Source: Sulfitobacter sp. EhC04 (GTDB lineage Bacteria; Pseudomonadota; Alphaproteobacteria; Rhodobacterales; Rhodobacteraceae). From it: DNA of 64,000 bases. A program made the position numbers and the translations under genes. The notes under the pieces were generated by a model. It was not told the DNA's origin and did not search any database. It saw only the letters and a program-made list of their open reading frames with translations. Where the stretch lies: assembly GCF_001650875.1 (NCBI RefSeq), contig NZ_LXYI01000045.1, forward strand, positions 62,001 to 126,000. The letters run 5' to 3'. This document shows, piece after piece, positions 46,197 through 54,649 of the stretch; the stretch's first letter is position 1, and the number at the start of each line of letters is the position of its first letter.

Positions 46197-46970
46197 ATGT
46201 TTTACAGAATTGCCGGAAAGTGGGTCGTTGTTGGCCTGATCGCGGGGCTGGCGGGTGCCGCGCAGGCAGAAGGGTTCGACCCGCGCGCGGATTGTTCGAT
46301 ACTTTTGGGCGGCGCCACGGAAGCAGAGCAGGTTATGATCGCCGCCTGGACCTTTGGCTATCTCGCGGCCAACGCCGACAATGTCCGCCCGGTCGATTCG
46401 CAGAACAACGGGGTGCTGCTGGGCAATATCGCAAAGGCCTGTCAGGCGAATGCGGGGGCCAGCCTGCTTGATATCGTGTCCGCCAACAGCAAACCCGCCG
46501 CCGCTGCACCCGTGCCCTCCGCAGGCCCGGCACCGGGCAGCGAGGCCGAGGCGCGCGCGCTTTTGATGCAGTATTTTGAGCCGGGTGCGAACTACCTCGC
46601 GTTGACCCAGGCACTGCTGCCGACAGAGGCGGACGTGCGCGCGGTCTATGCCGAGCCGCTTGGCTCCGCGCTATGGGCGGACCTGAGCAGCCAGATCGGC
46701 CCCGGCACCGCCTTTGGGCCAAAACCCGACCACAACGACATCATCGTGGTCCACACCACAACCCGCGCACTGGCAGAGAAACGCCCGGTGCTGAATGAAT
46801 TTCCCGGTGGTTACAAGGATGTACTGCAATACTTTAAAGTCGATGTGCCGATTGTGCGGTTCAAATTCGTGACCAGCGGCGACACGCTGGGTCTGGCCTT
46901 TGACGGGCTGATCTACCTCAATGGTCGCTGGGTGATCATGCCCAAGCCCTGGCGCAGCCTTCCGGGTTAG
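46197..46970 (+). CDS. Exported protein of unknown function, 257 aa
   Basis: Signal peptide (KWVVVGLIAGLAGAAQA), then a ~70-residue domain with two cysteines (DCSILLGG and KACQANAG) whose pattern, AAWTFGYLA between them, recalls HdeA/HdeB-like periplasmic domains. A Pro/Ala linker (~100-115) leads to a C-terminal ~140-residue domain of unknown fold with PHND/IIVVHTTTRAL and a strand-rich end. GGGGGG precedes the ATG at 46197. The HdeA-like resemblance is weak and the role is unknown. Confidence 0.65.
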   Translation: MFYRIAGKWVVVGLIAGLAGAAQAEGFDPRADCSILLGGATEAEQVMIAAWTFGYLAANADNVRPVDSQNNGVLLGNIAKACQANAGASLLDIVSANSKPAAAAPVPSAGPAPGSEAEARALLMQYFEPGANYLALTQALLPTEADVRAVYAEPLGSALWADLSSQIGPGTAFGPKPDHNDIIVVHTTTRALAEKRPVLNEFPGGYKDVLQYFKVDVPIVRFKFVTSGDTLGLAFDGLIYLNGRWVIMPKPWRSLPG

Positions 46971-46979
46971 GACCTGCCT

Positions 46980-47819
46980 CTAAAGCCTTACCATTTCACG
47001 AATATCTTCGGGTGTTGCGCCATCCGCACGGAACAGGGAAATGGCCCGCGCATCGTCACGCTTGGCCAGACGTCTGCCGGTTTCGTCGCGGATCAGTTTA
47101 TGGTGGTGATAATCCGGAACCGGCAGGTCCAGCAATGCCAGCAACAGGACCTGGATCTGGGTGAAATCAAACAGATCCTCGCCACGGACAACATGGGTGA
47201 TCTGCTGTGCGACATCATCCAGCGCCGAGGCGAGGAAATAGGCGATGACCGCGTCGTCCTTGCGATACAGCACCACATCGCCAACCTGCGACAGGGCGGA
47301 TTCAGCCTCGATCCGGTGAAACCCGGCGTTTTTTTCGCCATCTTCGGAAAAGCCGGGAAGATTGCCGCCAAAACACGCCAGCGCCCGGTCCATATGCAAA
47401 CGGAGCGCGTCACCGGGCTGCCAGGAGCCGACATCGCGGTGTTTGCAGGTGCCGGGATAGACATCGGGCAACGCCCCTTCCTGCGGCGCGGTGGTGGCGG
47501 CACGGATGTCCTTGCGCGAACAGTTACAGGGGTAGAGCAGTCCCATCTCCCGCAGACGTGCAAGCGGCTCTTCATAGCTGTCGAGATTGTCGGACTGCCG
47601 CAACACCGGTTCCGTCCAGGTCAGGCCAAGCCAGGCAAGATCCTCAAGGATCAGCGCCTCCCACTTGGCCTTGCTGCGCTCACGGTCGGTGTTTTCGAGG
47701 CGCAGCAGGAAATCTCCACCCGCCGCCCGCGCCATGTCATGCGCCAGAATCGCGGAATAGGCGTGGCCCAGGTGCAGTGGCCCGGTGGGCGATGGTGCAA
47801 AACGGGTTCTGAAAGTCAC
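46980..47819 (-). CDS. gluQRS: Glutamyl-Q tRNA(Asp) synthetase
   Basis: A 279-residue paralogue of the GluRS catalytic core that transfers glutamate to queuosine at position 34 of tRNA(Asp). It has the HIGH-type motif APSPTGPLHLGHAYS (~8-22), zinc-binding Cys residues (CNCSRKD and GTCKHR, ~97-125) and the KMSKS-like RRLAKRDDA near 250, but no anticodon-binding domain, which separates it from GltX. It starts with GTG overlapping the upstream methyltransferase stop (GTGA). Confidence 0.92.
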   Translation of the reverse strand: MTFRTRFAPSPTGPLHLGHAYSAILAHDMARAAGGDFLLRLENTDRERSKAKWEALILEDLAWLGLTWTEPVLRQSDNLDSYEEPLARLREMGLLYPCNCSRKDIRAATTAPQEGALPDVYPGTCKHRDVGSWQPGDALRLHMDRALACFGGNLPGFSEDGEKNAGFHRIEAESALSQVGDVVLYRKDDAVIAYFLASALDDVAQQITHVVRGEDLFDFTQIQVLLLALLDLPVPDYHHHKLIRDETGRRLAKRDDARAISLFRADGATPEDIREMVRL

Positions 47820-48427
47820 GCTTTTTCAAGCACATATACGTTGGACTTCACGCCGATGCCGGGCAGGTGGTCGCCATGTTCGCGAAACAGCAGCCGTGCG
47901 GCACCGCAATCGGTCCATTCCATCACCCGTGCCTCGTGAACAGGGTCCTGCAAGGCATGGTCATTAAAGGAGAAAACGCATTTCCCGCCCCGTGGCAGCG
48001 CGCGCATCAGGTCGTCCAGCACATGGATTGGGGCCGCGCCGACCCCGATCACGCCGATGGCCGCAATGGCGCTGTACTGACCTTTCGGAATGGGCGGTGC
48101 GCCTGTACCCGCTACAACCGAAAGGTCGCGGTAAATGCCCTTTTTGCGCGCTTCGGCCAGCATGTCGGCGGAGAGGTCCAGCCCGTCGATCACGGTAAAA
48201 CCGGCCAGTTTCAGCGCAAGGCCGGACAGGCCCGTGCCACATCCGAAATCCAGAATGGGGACGGTTTTATCCGTGGTGAACCCGGCCAGCGCAGCGGCGC
48301 AGCGGCCCGGCGTGGCATAGCCGTTTTCGGCAATCTCGGCATCGTAACTCGCAGCCCAATCGTCATAGAGCCGGCGCGTGGCAGCTGTATCCTTGGTCCC
48401 GTAAGCCTTGTCGAGAAATCCTGTCAT
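47816..48427 (-). CDS. Class I SAM-dependent methyltransferase
   Basis: A 203-residue enzyme with SAM motif ILDFGCGTGLSGLAL (~58-72), the acidic residue in DGLDLSADML (~82) and a hydrophobic motif II (SAIAAIGVIGVGAAP). The start LYDDWAASYDAEIAENGYATP is shared with TPMT/UbiE-like methyltransferases. The substrate is unknown. It overlaps gluQRS by 4 bases, suggesting co-expression, and follows trmFO by 9 bases, so the three form a run that includes two tRNA-modification genes. Confidence 0.85.
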   Translation of the reverse strand: MTGFLDKAYGTKDTAATRRLYDDWAASYDAEIAENGYATPGRCAAALAGFTTDKTVPILDFGCGTGLSGLALKLAGFTVIDGLDLSADMLAEARKKGIYRDLSVVAGTGAPPIPKGQYSAIAAIGVIGVGAAPIHVLDDLMRALPRGGKCVFSFNDHALQDPVHEARVMEWTDCGAARLLFREHGDHLPGIGVKSNVYVLEKA

Positions 48428-48436
48428 GCACGCAGG

Positions 48437-49789
48437 TTATGCCGGGACAGCGATCCTGTCCAGCCAGCCTTGCCAGTCGGCCTTGGCGCGGTCGGTATAG
48501 GCCTTGTACCTGTCCTTGCGGCCCCGCCTGCCACCGCGCAGCCCCTCGACCGGGGGGAACAGGCCAAAGTTCACGTTCATCGGCTGAAACGTCTTGGCCT
48601 CGGCACCGCCGGTGATGTGGGTGACCAGCGCACCCATGGCGGTGGTGTCGGGGGGCGGTGCGACATCGGTGCCCTGAATTTCCGCCGTGGCCATGCGCCC
48701 GGCCAGCAGCCCCATGGCGGCGCTTTCCACATAGCCTTCGACACCGGTGATCTGCCCGGCAAAGCGGATGTTGGGCTGGCTGCGCAGGCGCATCTGGTTG
48801 TCCAGCAAGGTGGGCGAATTGATGAATGAATTGCGGTGAATCCCGCCAAGCCGCGCAAAGCTGGCATTCTCTAGCCCCGGAATTGTTTTGAAAACCGTTG
48901 CTTGTGCGCCGTATTTCATCTTGGTCTGGAAGCCCACGATGTTATAGAGCGTGCCCAGTTTGTTGTCGCGGCGCAGCTGTACCACCGCATGCGCCTTGAC
49001 TTCGGGCTGGTGCGGATTGGTCAGGCCCACGGGCTTCATCGGGCCGTGGCGCAGGGTTTCGCGGCCGCGTTCGGCCATCACTTCAATCGGCAGGCAGCCA
49101 TCGAAATAGCCTGCCGTCTCGCCCTCGCGGAACTCGGTCTTGTCGGCCTCCAGCAGGGCGTCGATGAAGGCGTCGTATTGCGCCTTGTCCATCGGGCAGT
49201 TGAGGTAGGCGGTCCGTTCTTCTTCGGTCTCGCCCTTGTCATAGCGCGATTGCATCCAGGCCTTGGACATGTCGATGCTGTCGAAATAGACGATGGGCGC
49301 AATGGCATCGAAAAACGCCAGCGCCTCGGCCCCGGTGCGCTGTGCGATAGCATCGGCCAGTTTGCCGGAGGTCAGCGGCCCGGTGGCGATGATCCAATGC
49401 CCCTCACTCGGCAATTCAGTGATTTCGCCATATTCCACCGTCACACGCGGGTGCGCCATCAGCGCATCTGTCACCGATTGGGCAAAGGGGTCGCGGTCCA
49501 CCGCCAGGGCACCACCCGCAGGCAGTTTGTTGCTGTCGGCGCAGGCCATGATCAACCCGCCCGCCGCGCGCATTTCCCAATGCAGCAGGCCGACCGCGTT
49601 CTGTTCATCATCATCCGAGCGGAAGGAGTTTGAGCAGACCATCTCGCCCAACAGGCCGGTCTGATGCGCGAATGTGCCAACTTTGGGCCGCATCTCGTGC
49701 AGGACCACGTCGATGCCTGCGTTTGCGGCCTGCCAGGCGGCCTCGGACCCGGCCATGCCGCCGCCCACGATATGAAGTGTCTGTGTCAT
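48437..49789 (-). CDS. trmFO: Folate-dependent tRNA U54 methyltransferase TrmFO
   Basis: A 450-residue flavoprotein that makes m5U54 in the T-loop using methylenetetrahydrofolate. The FAD motif is [14 protein letters not shown] at the N-terminus, with [25 protein letters not shown] and the late [19 protein letters not shown] region (in parts [12 protein letters not shown] and [12 protein letters not shown]). The ATG at 49789 ([11 protein letters not shown]) is the family start; the longer frame is not used. Roseobacters usually lack TrmA, which fits. Confidence 0.94.
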   Translation of the reverse strand: MTQTLHIVGGGMAGSEAAWQAANAGIDVVLHEMRPKVGTFAHQTGLLGEMVCSNSFRSDDDEQNAVGLLHWEMRAAGGLIMACADSNKLPAGGALAVDRDPFAQSVTDALMAHPRVTVEYGEITELPSEGHWIIATGPLTSGKLADAIAQRTGAEALAFFDAIAPIVYFDSIDMSKAWMQSRYDKGETEEERTAYLNCPMDKAQYDAFIDALLEADKTEFREGETAGYFDGCLPIEVMAERGRETLRHGPMKPVGLTNPHQPEVKAHAVVQLRRDNKLGTLYNIVGFQTKMKYGAQATVFKTIPGLENASFARLGGIHRNSFINSPTLLDNQMRLRSQPNIRFAGQITGVEGYVESAAMGLLAGRMATAEIQGTDVAPPPDTTAMGALVTHITGGAEAKTFQPMNVNFGLFPPVEGLRGGRRGRKDRYKAYTDRAKADWQGWLDRIAVPA

Positions 49790-49861
49790 GACAGCGATGT
49801 AGGGCAGCGCGGCGCGACAGGCAAGCATTCGCGGCGGGGGAAATTTCTGGGGAGTTCGTTG

Positions 49862-49940
49862 ATTTGGGGTCGCCGCTGCGGGAATGGCCGGTCAGTGAGA
49901 GGCTGACCTGGAGGGACCTTCCGCCGACGGCGACCCAAAT
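49862..49940. repeat. Long foldback element, 79 bp
   Basis: ATTTGGGGTCGCCG (49862-49875) pairs with CGGCGACCCAAAT (49928-49940) with one bulge, and an inner GGTCAG/CTGACC stem with a short loop sits between. It lies in the 269-base gap between trmFO and the di-heme peroxidase gene. Similar GGTCGCC foldbacks are, as I recall, common in roseobacter intergenic DNA. Only one copy is seen here. Confidence 0.6.
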
Positions 49941-50058
49941 ATGTACACATCCTCGGATGCTGTCTGATTTATGCCCTAATTACGCCAGATTTGAAAGCAG
50001 AAAATCCGTCAACAATTCAGCGACATTTCGGAAACAGTCTTCGGGGGCAGAACAGCCT

Positions 50059-51372
50059 CTACTGGCTGTCCATCGGCAGACCGGAGGGCACGGCATCGGG
50101 GGCACCCAGGGCACCAAGGGCCGCGCGCTCGTCCGTCAGCGCGTCGAGAAAGCTCAGAAGCTCCGCAATTTCGCCTTCGGTCAGGGCAACATCTTGGATT
50201 TCGATGGCGGCGGCGATTCGGATCATCTCCTCGGTGTCATCCAGGGCGACAAAATCCTGTTGCTGCGCCCCGCCCGGCAACAATGCCGCGCTGCGGTCAT
50301 AGCCGGTCAGCCCCGCCAGGGCATCCATGTGGTGGTGCAGGATGTCTTCCAGCCGGGCATAGGCCCCGTTGTGGCCATAGGGGGCTGTCAGCGCGACATT
50401 GCGCAGGGATGGGGTGCGAAAGCGGTAATAATCCGCCGCAACGCCGGTGACCATGCCGCGGCCCAGGTCCGCATATTGGGCATAGGCGCTGTCGGTGTTC
50501 TTGCCCGGTCCGAACTGGGGCATGCCGATGGCGTGAAATCCGTGATCGGTCTGGAAAGGACCGCTGTGGCAGGTGCTGCAACGGGCCTTGCCATAAAACA
50601 GGTCCATCCCGGCCTTCTGCGCGGGTGCCAGCGGCGTGCCATCGCGCAGGTGGCGGTCAAAGGGGCTGTTGATGGCGCGGAATTCATTGGTGATGAAGGC
50701 CGCCAGCGCCTGGGCAATATCGGTGATGTGCGGTTCCTGCACGCCCTGCGCGGCAAAGCGGTCGCGATAGGCAGGGATCGCGGCGATGCGCGCGGCCAGA
50801 ATGGCCCATGCCCCGTCGCTGCCATGGATGCGGCCCGCGTCCACGGCGGTGGCCACGTCGTTTTCGCCCGCCTGGCCCGACATTTCATCCGCCGACAGGA
50901 TCGGCAGCATTGCCTGCGCGGCCAGCGCGGAGGGCATGGGTTTTTCCAGTGTCCGCCCCTCGGGCATGCGGATGCCAAATATGGCGTCATTGCTCAGCTC
51001 CACCCGGCCATCGTGGAACATCACGGTGAATTCCCGCGCACCGATGTTGAACAGGGCAGGCGCATTGCGCGGGATGCGCGCATGCGGGCGGTTGTCCTCA
51101 GTGGCCTTGCGTTGGGCACCCAGGCCAAGCCCGCCTTCGCCAATCGACAGCGACATGCCGTCCGACGTGCCCAGCGTCGGATGGTGGCAGGTCGCGCAGG
51201 CGATGTTGCGGTTGCCCGACAGCACGGGGTCAAAAAACAGGTCCCGGCCCAGCAGGATCTGTTCCATCGGAAAGCTGGGAAAGTCGGCGTCAGTGACGGG
51301 TGCGGGCAGGGGATCTGCCAGCGCCGGTTGTGCCAGAAAGCCTATAAATACTGCCGTCAGCGCGCCGCGCAC
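50059..51372 (-). CDS. Di-heme cytochrome c peroxidase/MauG-family protein
   Basis: A 437-residue periplasmic protein. I start at the GTG at 51372, which has GAGGGG upstream and gives a clean signal peptide (GALTAVFIGFLAQPALA); ATGs at 51423 and 51447 are alternatives. Two c-type heme motifs are present: CATCH (59-63) and CSTCH near 275, with conserved FFDPVLSGN and RTPSLRNVALTAPYGHNG blocks. Family members reduce H2O2 or modify protein residues as MauG does. No mau genes are near, so a peroxidase role is more likely. It precedes no obvious operon partner. Confidence 0.88.
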   Translation of the reverse strand: MRGALTAVFIGFLAQPALADPLPAPVTDADFPSFPMEQILLGRDLFFDPVLSGNRNIACATCHHPTLGTSDGMSLSIGEGGLGLGAQRKATEDNRPHARIPRNAPALFNIGAREFTVMFHDGRVELSNDAIFGIRMPEGRTLEKPMPSALAAQAMLPILSADEMSGQAGENDVATAVDAGRIHGSDGAWAILAARIAAIPAYRDRFAAQGVQEPHITDIAQALAAFITNEFRAINSPFDRHLRDGTPLAPAQKAGMDLFYGKARCSTCHSGPFQTDHGFHAIGMPQFGPGKNTDSAYAQYADLGRGMVTGVAADYYRFRTPSLRNVALTAPYGHNGAYARLEDILHHHMDALAGLTGYDRSAALLPGGAQQQDFVALDDTEEMIRIAAAIEIQDVALTEGEIAELLSFLDALTDERAALGALGAPDAVPSGLPMDSQ

Positions 51373-51469
51373 CCTCTTCCCCTCAAAACCTTTGCGGGCA
51401 ATTTGCCCAAAACCACCGGTCATTTCCAGCCAAACCTGCGAAAACAAGGGCCTGCACCACGGGAAACAT

Positions 51470-52255
51470 TCACTGATCCCAGTTCGGATCGCGTTTGCCG
51501 AGAAAGGCGTCGATCCCCTCGGCGGTGTCGGCGCGCAGCATGTTCTCTGCCATCACCTCGCCGGTATAGGCATAGGCGTCGGCCACAGGCATCTGCAATT
51601 GCGCGTAAAACGCCTGTTTGCCGATCCTGACGGCGGCGCCCAGTTTTCCGGCGATCTGATTGGCAAGGGCTGCGGTTTCATCGGCCAGCTGTTCCGGCGG
51701 AACCACGCGGTTGACCAACCCGATTTCACGGGCGCGGCTGGCGTCGATGAATTCGCCCGTGGTCAGCATCTCAAAGGCCTGCTTGCGCGGGATATTGCGG
51801 CTCAGCGCCACCATGGGGGTGGAACAGAACAGCCCGATGTTCACGCCATTGACGCCAAAGCGCGTGTCTGCGGCGGCGACGGCCAGATCGCAGGTGGCGA
51901 CCAACTGGCACCCGGCAGCGGTGGCAATGCCGTGAACCTGCGCGATGACCGGCTGCGGCATCGACTGGATGCGCGCCATCAACCTGCTGCATCGTTCGAA
52001 CAGATCGCTGAAACCCGCGGCCCCGCCATCTTCTGCCTGCCGCATGGCGGTCATCTGGCGCAGGTCGTGGCCCGCGCAGAACCCCTTGCCGGTGCCGGCC
52101 AGGGTGATCACCCGCGTGTCGGGGTCCGCGGCGCAGGCATCCAGCATTTCCATCAGCGCGGCCAGCATTTCGTCGGACAGCGCATTCAGCCGTTCCGGCG
52201 CGTTCATCGTCAGGTGCATCACTGCGTCGTGACGTCGGGTCTCTACAATTGCCAT
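51470..52255 (-). CDS. Enoyl-CoA hydratase/isomerase family protein
   Basis: A 261-residue crotonase-fold protein. The oxyanion-hole segments are GTGKGFCAGHDLRQM (~58-72) and VHGIATAAGCQLVATCDLAVAA (~107-128). At the usual two catalytic Glu positions Ala/Gly residues appear (TAAGCQL, STPMVALS), so it resembles ECHDC3-like proteins and may not be a classical hydratase. GAGG precedes the ATG at 52255. It is divergent from a thioesterase-like gene. Confidence 0.83.
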   Translation of the reverse strand: MAIVETRRHDAVMHLTMNAPERLNALSDEMLAALMEMLDACAADPDTRVITLAGTGKGFCAGHDLRQMTAMRQAEDGGAAGFSDLFERCSRLMARIQSMPQPVIAQVHGIATAAGCQLVATCDLAVAAADTRFGVNGVNIGLFCSTPMVALSRNIPRKQAFEMLTTGEFIDASRAREIGLVNRVVPPEQLADETAALANQIAGKLGAAVRIGKQAFYAQLQMPVADAYAYTGEVMAENMLRADTAEGIDAFLGKRDPNWDQ

Positions 52256-52311
52256 CTTGCCCTCCGGGATCAATCACGACAACTTGCCCTGCACAGCAGG
52301 AGAGGACAAGT

Positions 52312-52743
52312 ATGCCCGCCGTCATGACCGCAGAGCAATTGACCAGCTTCATGAAGGAAGTCTTTGCGCAGGTCGCTGATGATTTCGCCATCGACGCAGT
52401 GGGCGACGGCGAGATCACCATGCGTTTGCTCACTTCCGACCGTCACCTGCGGCCGGGTGGCACCATATCAGGCCCTTCCATGTTTGCGCTGGCGGATGTT
52501 GCGGCCTATCTGGTCACGCTGGCGATGATCGGGCCGCAGGCCCTGGCGGTGACCACGAATTGTTCCATTGATTTCATGCGCAAGCCGCAGGCGGGCGTTG
52601 ATCTGGTCGCCAGGGCGCGGTTGCTGAAACTGGGCAAACAGCTGTCGGTTACGGATGTGATGCTGTATTCGGTGGGCCAGGATGCGCCGGTGGCGCGGGC
52701 GTCACTGACCTATGCGATCCCGCCCCGCAAGATGGCGGTCTGA
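52312..52743 (+). CDS. PaaI-type hot-dog thioesterase
   Basis: A 143-residue hot-dog protein. The core helix and active-site region are visible: RHLRPGGTISGPSMFALADVAAYLVTL (RPGGTISGP near 48, ADVAAYL near 61), then CSIDFMRKPQAGVDLVARARLLKLGKQL. PaaI-like enzymes hydrolyse acyl- or aryl-CoA thioesters. AGGAGAGG lies just before the ATG. It is divergent from the enoyl-CoA-hydratase-like gene with 56 bases between, so both may serve acyl-CoA turnover. Confidence 0.85.
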   Translation: MPAVMTAEQLTSFMKEVFAQVADDFAIDAVGDGEITMRLLTSDRHLRPGGTISGPSMFALADVAAYLVTLAMIGPQALAVTTNCSIDFMRKPQAGVDLVARARLLKLGKQLSVTDVMLYSVGQDAPVARASLTYAIPPRKMAV

Positions 52744-52770
52744 TCGCCAGTCACTTTTGCACCGGAAACG

Positions 52771-52797
52771 AAAAATGGGCCGGATTGCTCCGGCCCA
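52771..52797 (-). terminator. Intrinsic terminator for the DUF1127 gene
   Basis: TGGGCCGGA (52776-52784) and TCCGGCCCA (52789-52797) form a nine-pair stem with loop TTGC. On the minus strand it is followed by TTTTT. It lies between the convergent thioesterase and DUF1127 genes. Confidence 0.8.
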
Positions 52798-52828
52798 GTG
52801 AAGAGGTCTGGCAGATCCCACAGGGAAG

Positions 52829-53059
52829 TCAAACCCGCCAGAACACGCGAGAAGCCTCGGTATCGGCTTGCTCGGGTGTCAGTCCCACGTCGCTCAACTG
52901 CCAGGACTCAAGCCGCGAAAGGGCGAGTCGTGTACGGCGGCGGGTGGCCCATTTCGTCACGCAGACCGCGAAGGCAACCGCCAGCTGCGCCACAATCGGC
53001 GTGCCGGGTTGCGCCAGGATGCTCAGCGCGTCGGGTGTCATCGGTTTTGCGTGTGTCAT
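52829..53059 (-). CDS. DUF1127 small protein, 76 aa
   Basis: The C-terminal half RLALSRLESWQLSDVGLTPEQADTEASR (in parts RLALSRLESWQLSDVGL, TPEQADTEA) is a YjiS-type DUF1127 motif; the N-terminal part is mildly hydrophobic. Short DUF1127 proteins are linked to phosphate, carbon and small-RNA regulation in Rhodobacter and Agrobacterium. AAGGAG lies 7 bases before the ATG. It is divergent from the MocR-like gene and shares its operator region, so it is a likely regulatory target. Confidence 0.87.
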   Translation of the reverse strand: MTHAKPMTPDALSILAQPGTPIVAQLAVAFAVCVTKWATRRRTRLALSRLESWQLSDVGLTPEQADTEASRVFWRV

Positions 53060-53079
53060 GGGAAACTCCTTCCAGAATA

Positions 53080-53169
53080 ATTGTATTGACACAATATAGC
53101 AGATTGCTACAATAACTTGATACAAAAAGCCGTACAGAGACGCTAGGGAAACATTGTAATGGATACAAT
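53080..53169. promoter_or_regulatory. Divergent promoter/operator of DUF1127 and MocR genes
   Basis: A sigma-70-like promoter for the MocR gene is present: TTGACA (53086-53091), 16-base spacer, TACAAT (53108-53113). Two dyads with ATTGT/ACAAT arms frame it: ATTGTATTGACACAAT (53080-53095), over the -35, and ATTGTAATGGATACAAT (53153-53169), enclosing the start codon. A related TTGATACAA lies between. These are probable MocR-family binding sites for autoregulation and control of the DUF1127 gene. Confidence 0.6.
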
Positions 53170-54571
53170 TTGGACAATAGAAGGGCTTTCCGGCGCGGGC
53201 CCCAAGTACAAAGCGGTTGTTACAATGATCCGCGACCGCATCGCGGCAAAGGCGTTGCAGGTCGATGACAAGTTGCCGCCGGTCAGGGATCTGGCCTGGA
53301 AGCTGGGCATTACCCCAGGCACCGTGGCGCGCGCCTATAACATCCTGACAGATGACGGCACCTTGCGGGCCGAAGTCGGGCGCGGGACTTTCGTGGCGGC
53401 CCCCAAGATGGTGGGGCGGCCGCTCAACCTGATCGAGATTGATCCGGTGCCCCACAACACCGGGGGCGACACCGATCAGGTCAACCTTTATTCGCCGCAT
53501 CTGCCCAACGGCGGGCAGGCGGAACTGATCCGACGGCTGCTGATCGAAGTTGCAGAAAACCCACCCTCCGGCGTGATGCATTACCCGTCGCGGCGCAGCG
53601 CGCTGGCGGCGCGTCTGGCGATGGTCCAGTGGTTGCAGGGCACCCCCATCGGCGCGGTGGAGGAGAGCGACATCGTGCTCAGCCTTGGCGGGCAGAATGC
53701 CGTGATGCTGATGTTTCAGACCGTGTTGCAGGGCCGCCGCCCCGTTATCTTTGTCGAGGCGCTGGCCTATCCCGGTTTCCGCCGCGCCGCCGAGGCACTG
53801 CGCGCCGATGTCGTGCCGATCGAGATTGACGCCCAGGGGATCATTCCCGAAGCGCTTGCAGCCGCCGCCGAACGCCATCCGGAGGCGCAGGTGCTTTGTA
53901 CCTCGCCCGAGGTTCACAGCCCCACCTGCGGCTTTACCCCGATGGACCGGCGTGCCGCCATTGTTGCAGTGGCGCGCAAATACGATCTTCAGATCCTTGA
54001 GGACGATTGTTACCGCATGGGCCGGGCAGAGGGCGAAGGCTATCGCCAGTTGGCCCCGGAACGCGGCTGGTACGTCACATCGCTGTCCAAATCCATTACG
54101 CCCGCGCTGCGCATCGGTTGTATTGTACCCCCCAGGGGGCTGGCCGGGGCGCTGCACCGCACGTCCGAGCACAGCTTTTTCGGTCTGGCGACGCCGATCA
54201 TCGACCTGACCGCCAAACTGCTCAGCCATCCCGAGTTGCCCGCCATCATGAACGCCTCGCGCGAGGGGGTCGAACGCTATGTGAAAGTGGCGGTGAACTC
54301 TCTGGGCGGCTTTGATCTGCACTGGCGGCGCGATGTACCTTTTGTCTGGATGATCCTGCCGCAGGGCTGGCGCGCCAGCGCGTTCTGCCAGGCTGCGGAA
54401 AAGGTCGGTGTGCAGGTCCGCGCGGCCGAGGAATTTGCCGCCCGCGACGCCAATGCGCCGCATGCGATCCGCATGGCGATCAACGCGGGCGTGTCGCTGC
54501 AAAGCTTTGAGGCGGCAATGGAACGGCTGCGCGATTTGCTTGAACATCCGCCCGAGCAGATCAACGTTTGA
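53159..54571 (+). CDS. MocR-family regulator (GntR HTH fused to aminotransferase fold)
   Basis: A 470-residue chimera: an N-terminal GntR winged helix (~10-80; KLPPVRDLAWKLGITPGTVARAYNIL in parts LPPVRDLAWKLGI, TPGTVARAYNIL) and a class I aminotransferase-like domain. The PLP lysine is in TSLSKSITPALRIG (~308), with the Asp in ILEDDCYR (~283). MocR regulators sense PLP or amino compounds and usually control a divergent gene, here DUF1127. AGGGA lies 9 bases before the ATG. Members of this type have been tied to GABA, taurine or PLP control; the ligand here is unknown. Confidence 0.9.
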   Translation: MDTIWTIEGLSGAGPKYKAVVTMIRDRIAAKALQVDDKLPPVRDLAWKLGITPGTVARAYNILTDDGTLRAEVGRGTFVAAPKMVGRPLNLIEIDPVPHNTGGDTDQVNLYSPHLPNGGQAELIRRLLIEVAENPPSGVMHYPSRRSALAARLAMVQWLQGTPIGAVEESDIVLSLGGQNAVMLMFQTVLQGRRPVIFVEALAYPGFRRAAEALRADVVPIEIDAQGIIPEALAAAAERHPEAQVLCTSPEVHSPTCGFTPMDRRAAIVAVARKYDLQILEDDCYRMGRAEGEGYRQLAPERGWYVTSLSKSITPALRIGCIVPPRGLAGALHRTSEHSFFGLATPIIDLTAKLLSHPELPAIMNASREGVERYVKVAVNSLGGFDLHWRRDVPFVWMILPQGWRASAFCQAAEKVGVQVRAAEEFAARDANAPHAIRMAINAGVSLQSFEAAMERLRDLLEHPPEQINV

Positions 54572-54649
54572 TCCAGGCCTGCGCGAAATTTCTTGGCAGA
54601 ACAGGCTTCGCTGGCTAGATTTTGGTCATTCAGCAAAAGGAATTTGCCC

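Noticed and set aside
53060..54547. Minus-strand frame running from the MocR gene into the DUF1127 gene
   Set aside because: Only the last 76 codons, from the ATG at 53059 with AAGGAG, are real (DUF1127). The rest is antisense to the MocR-like gene.
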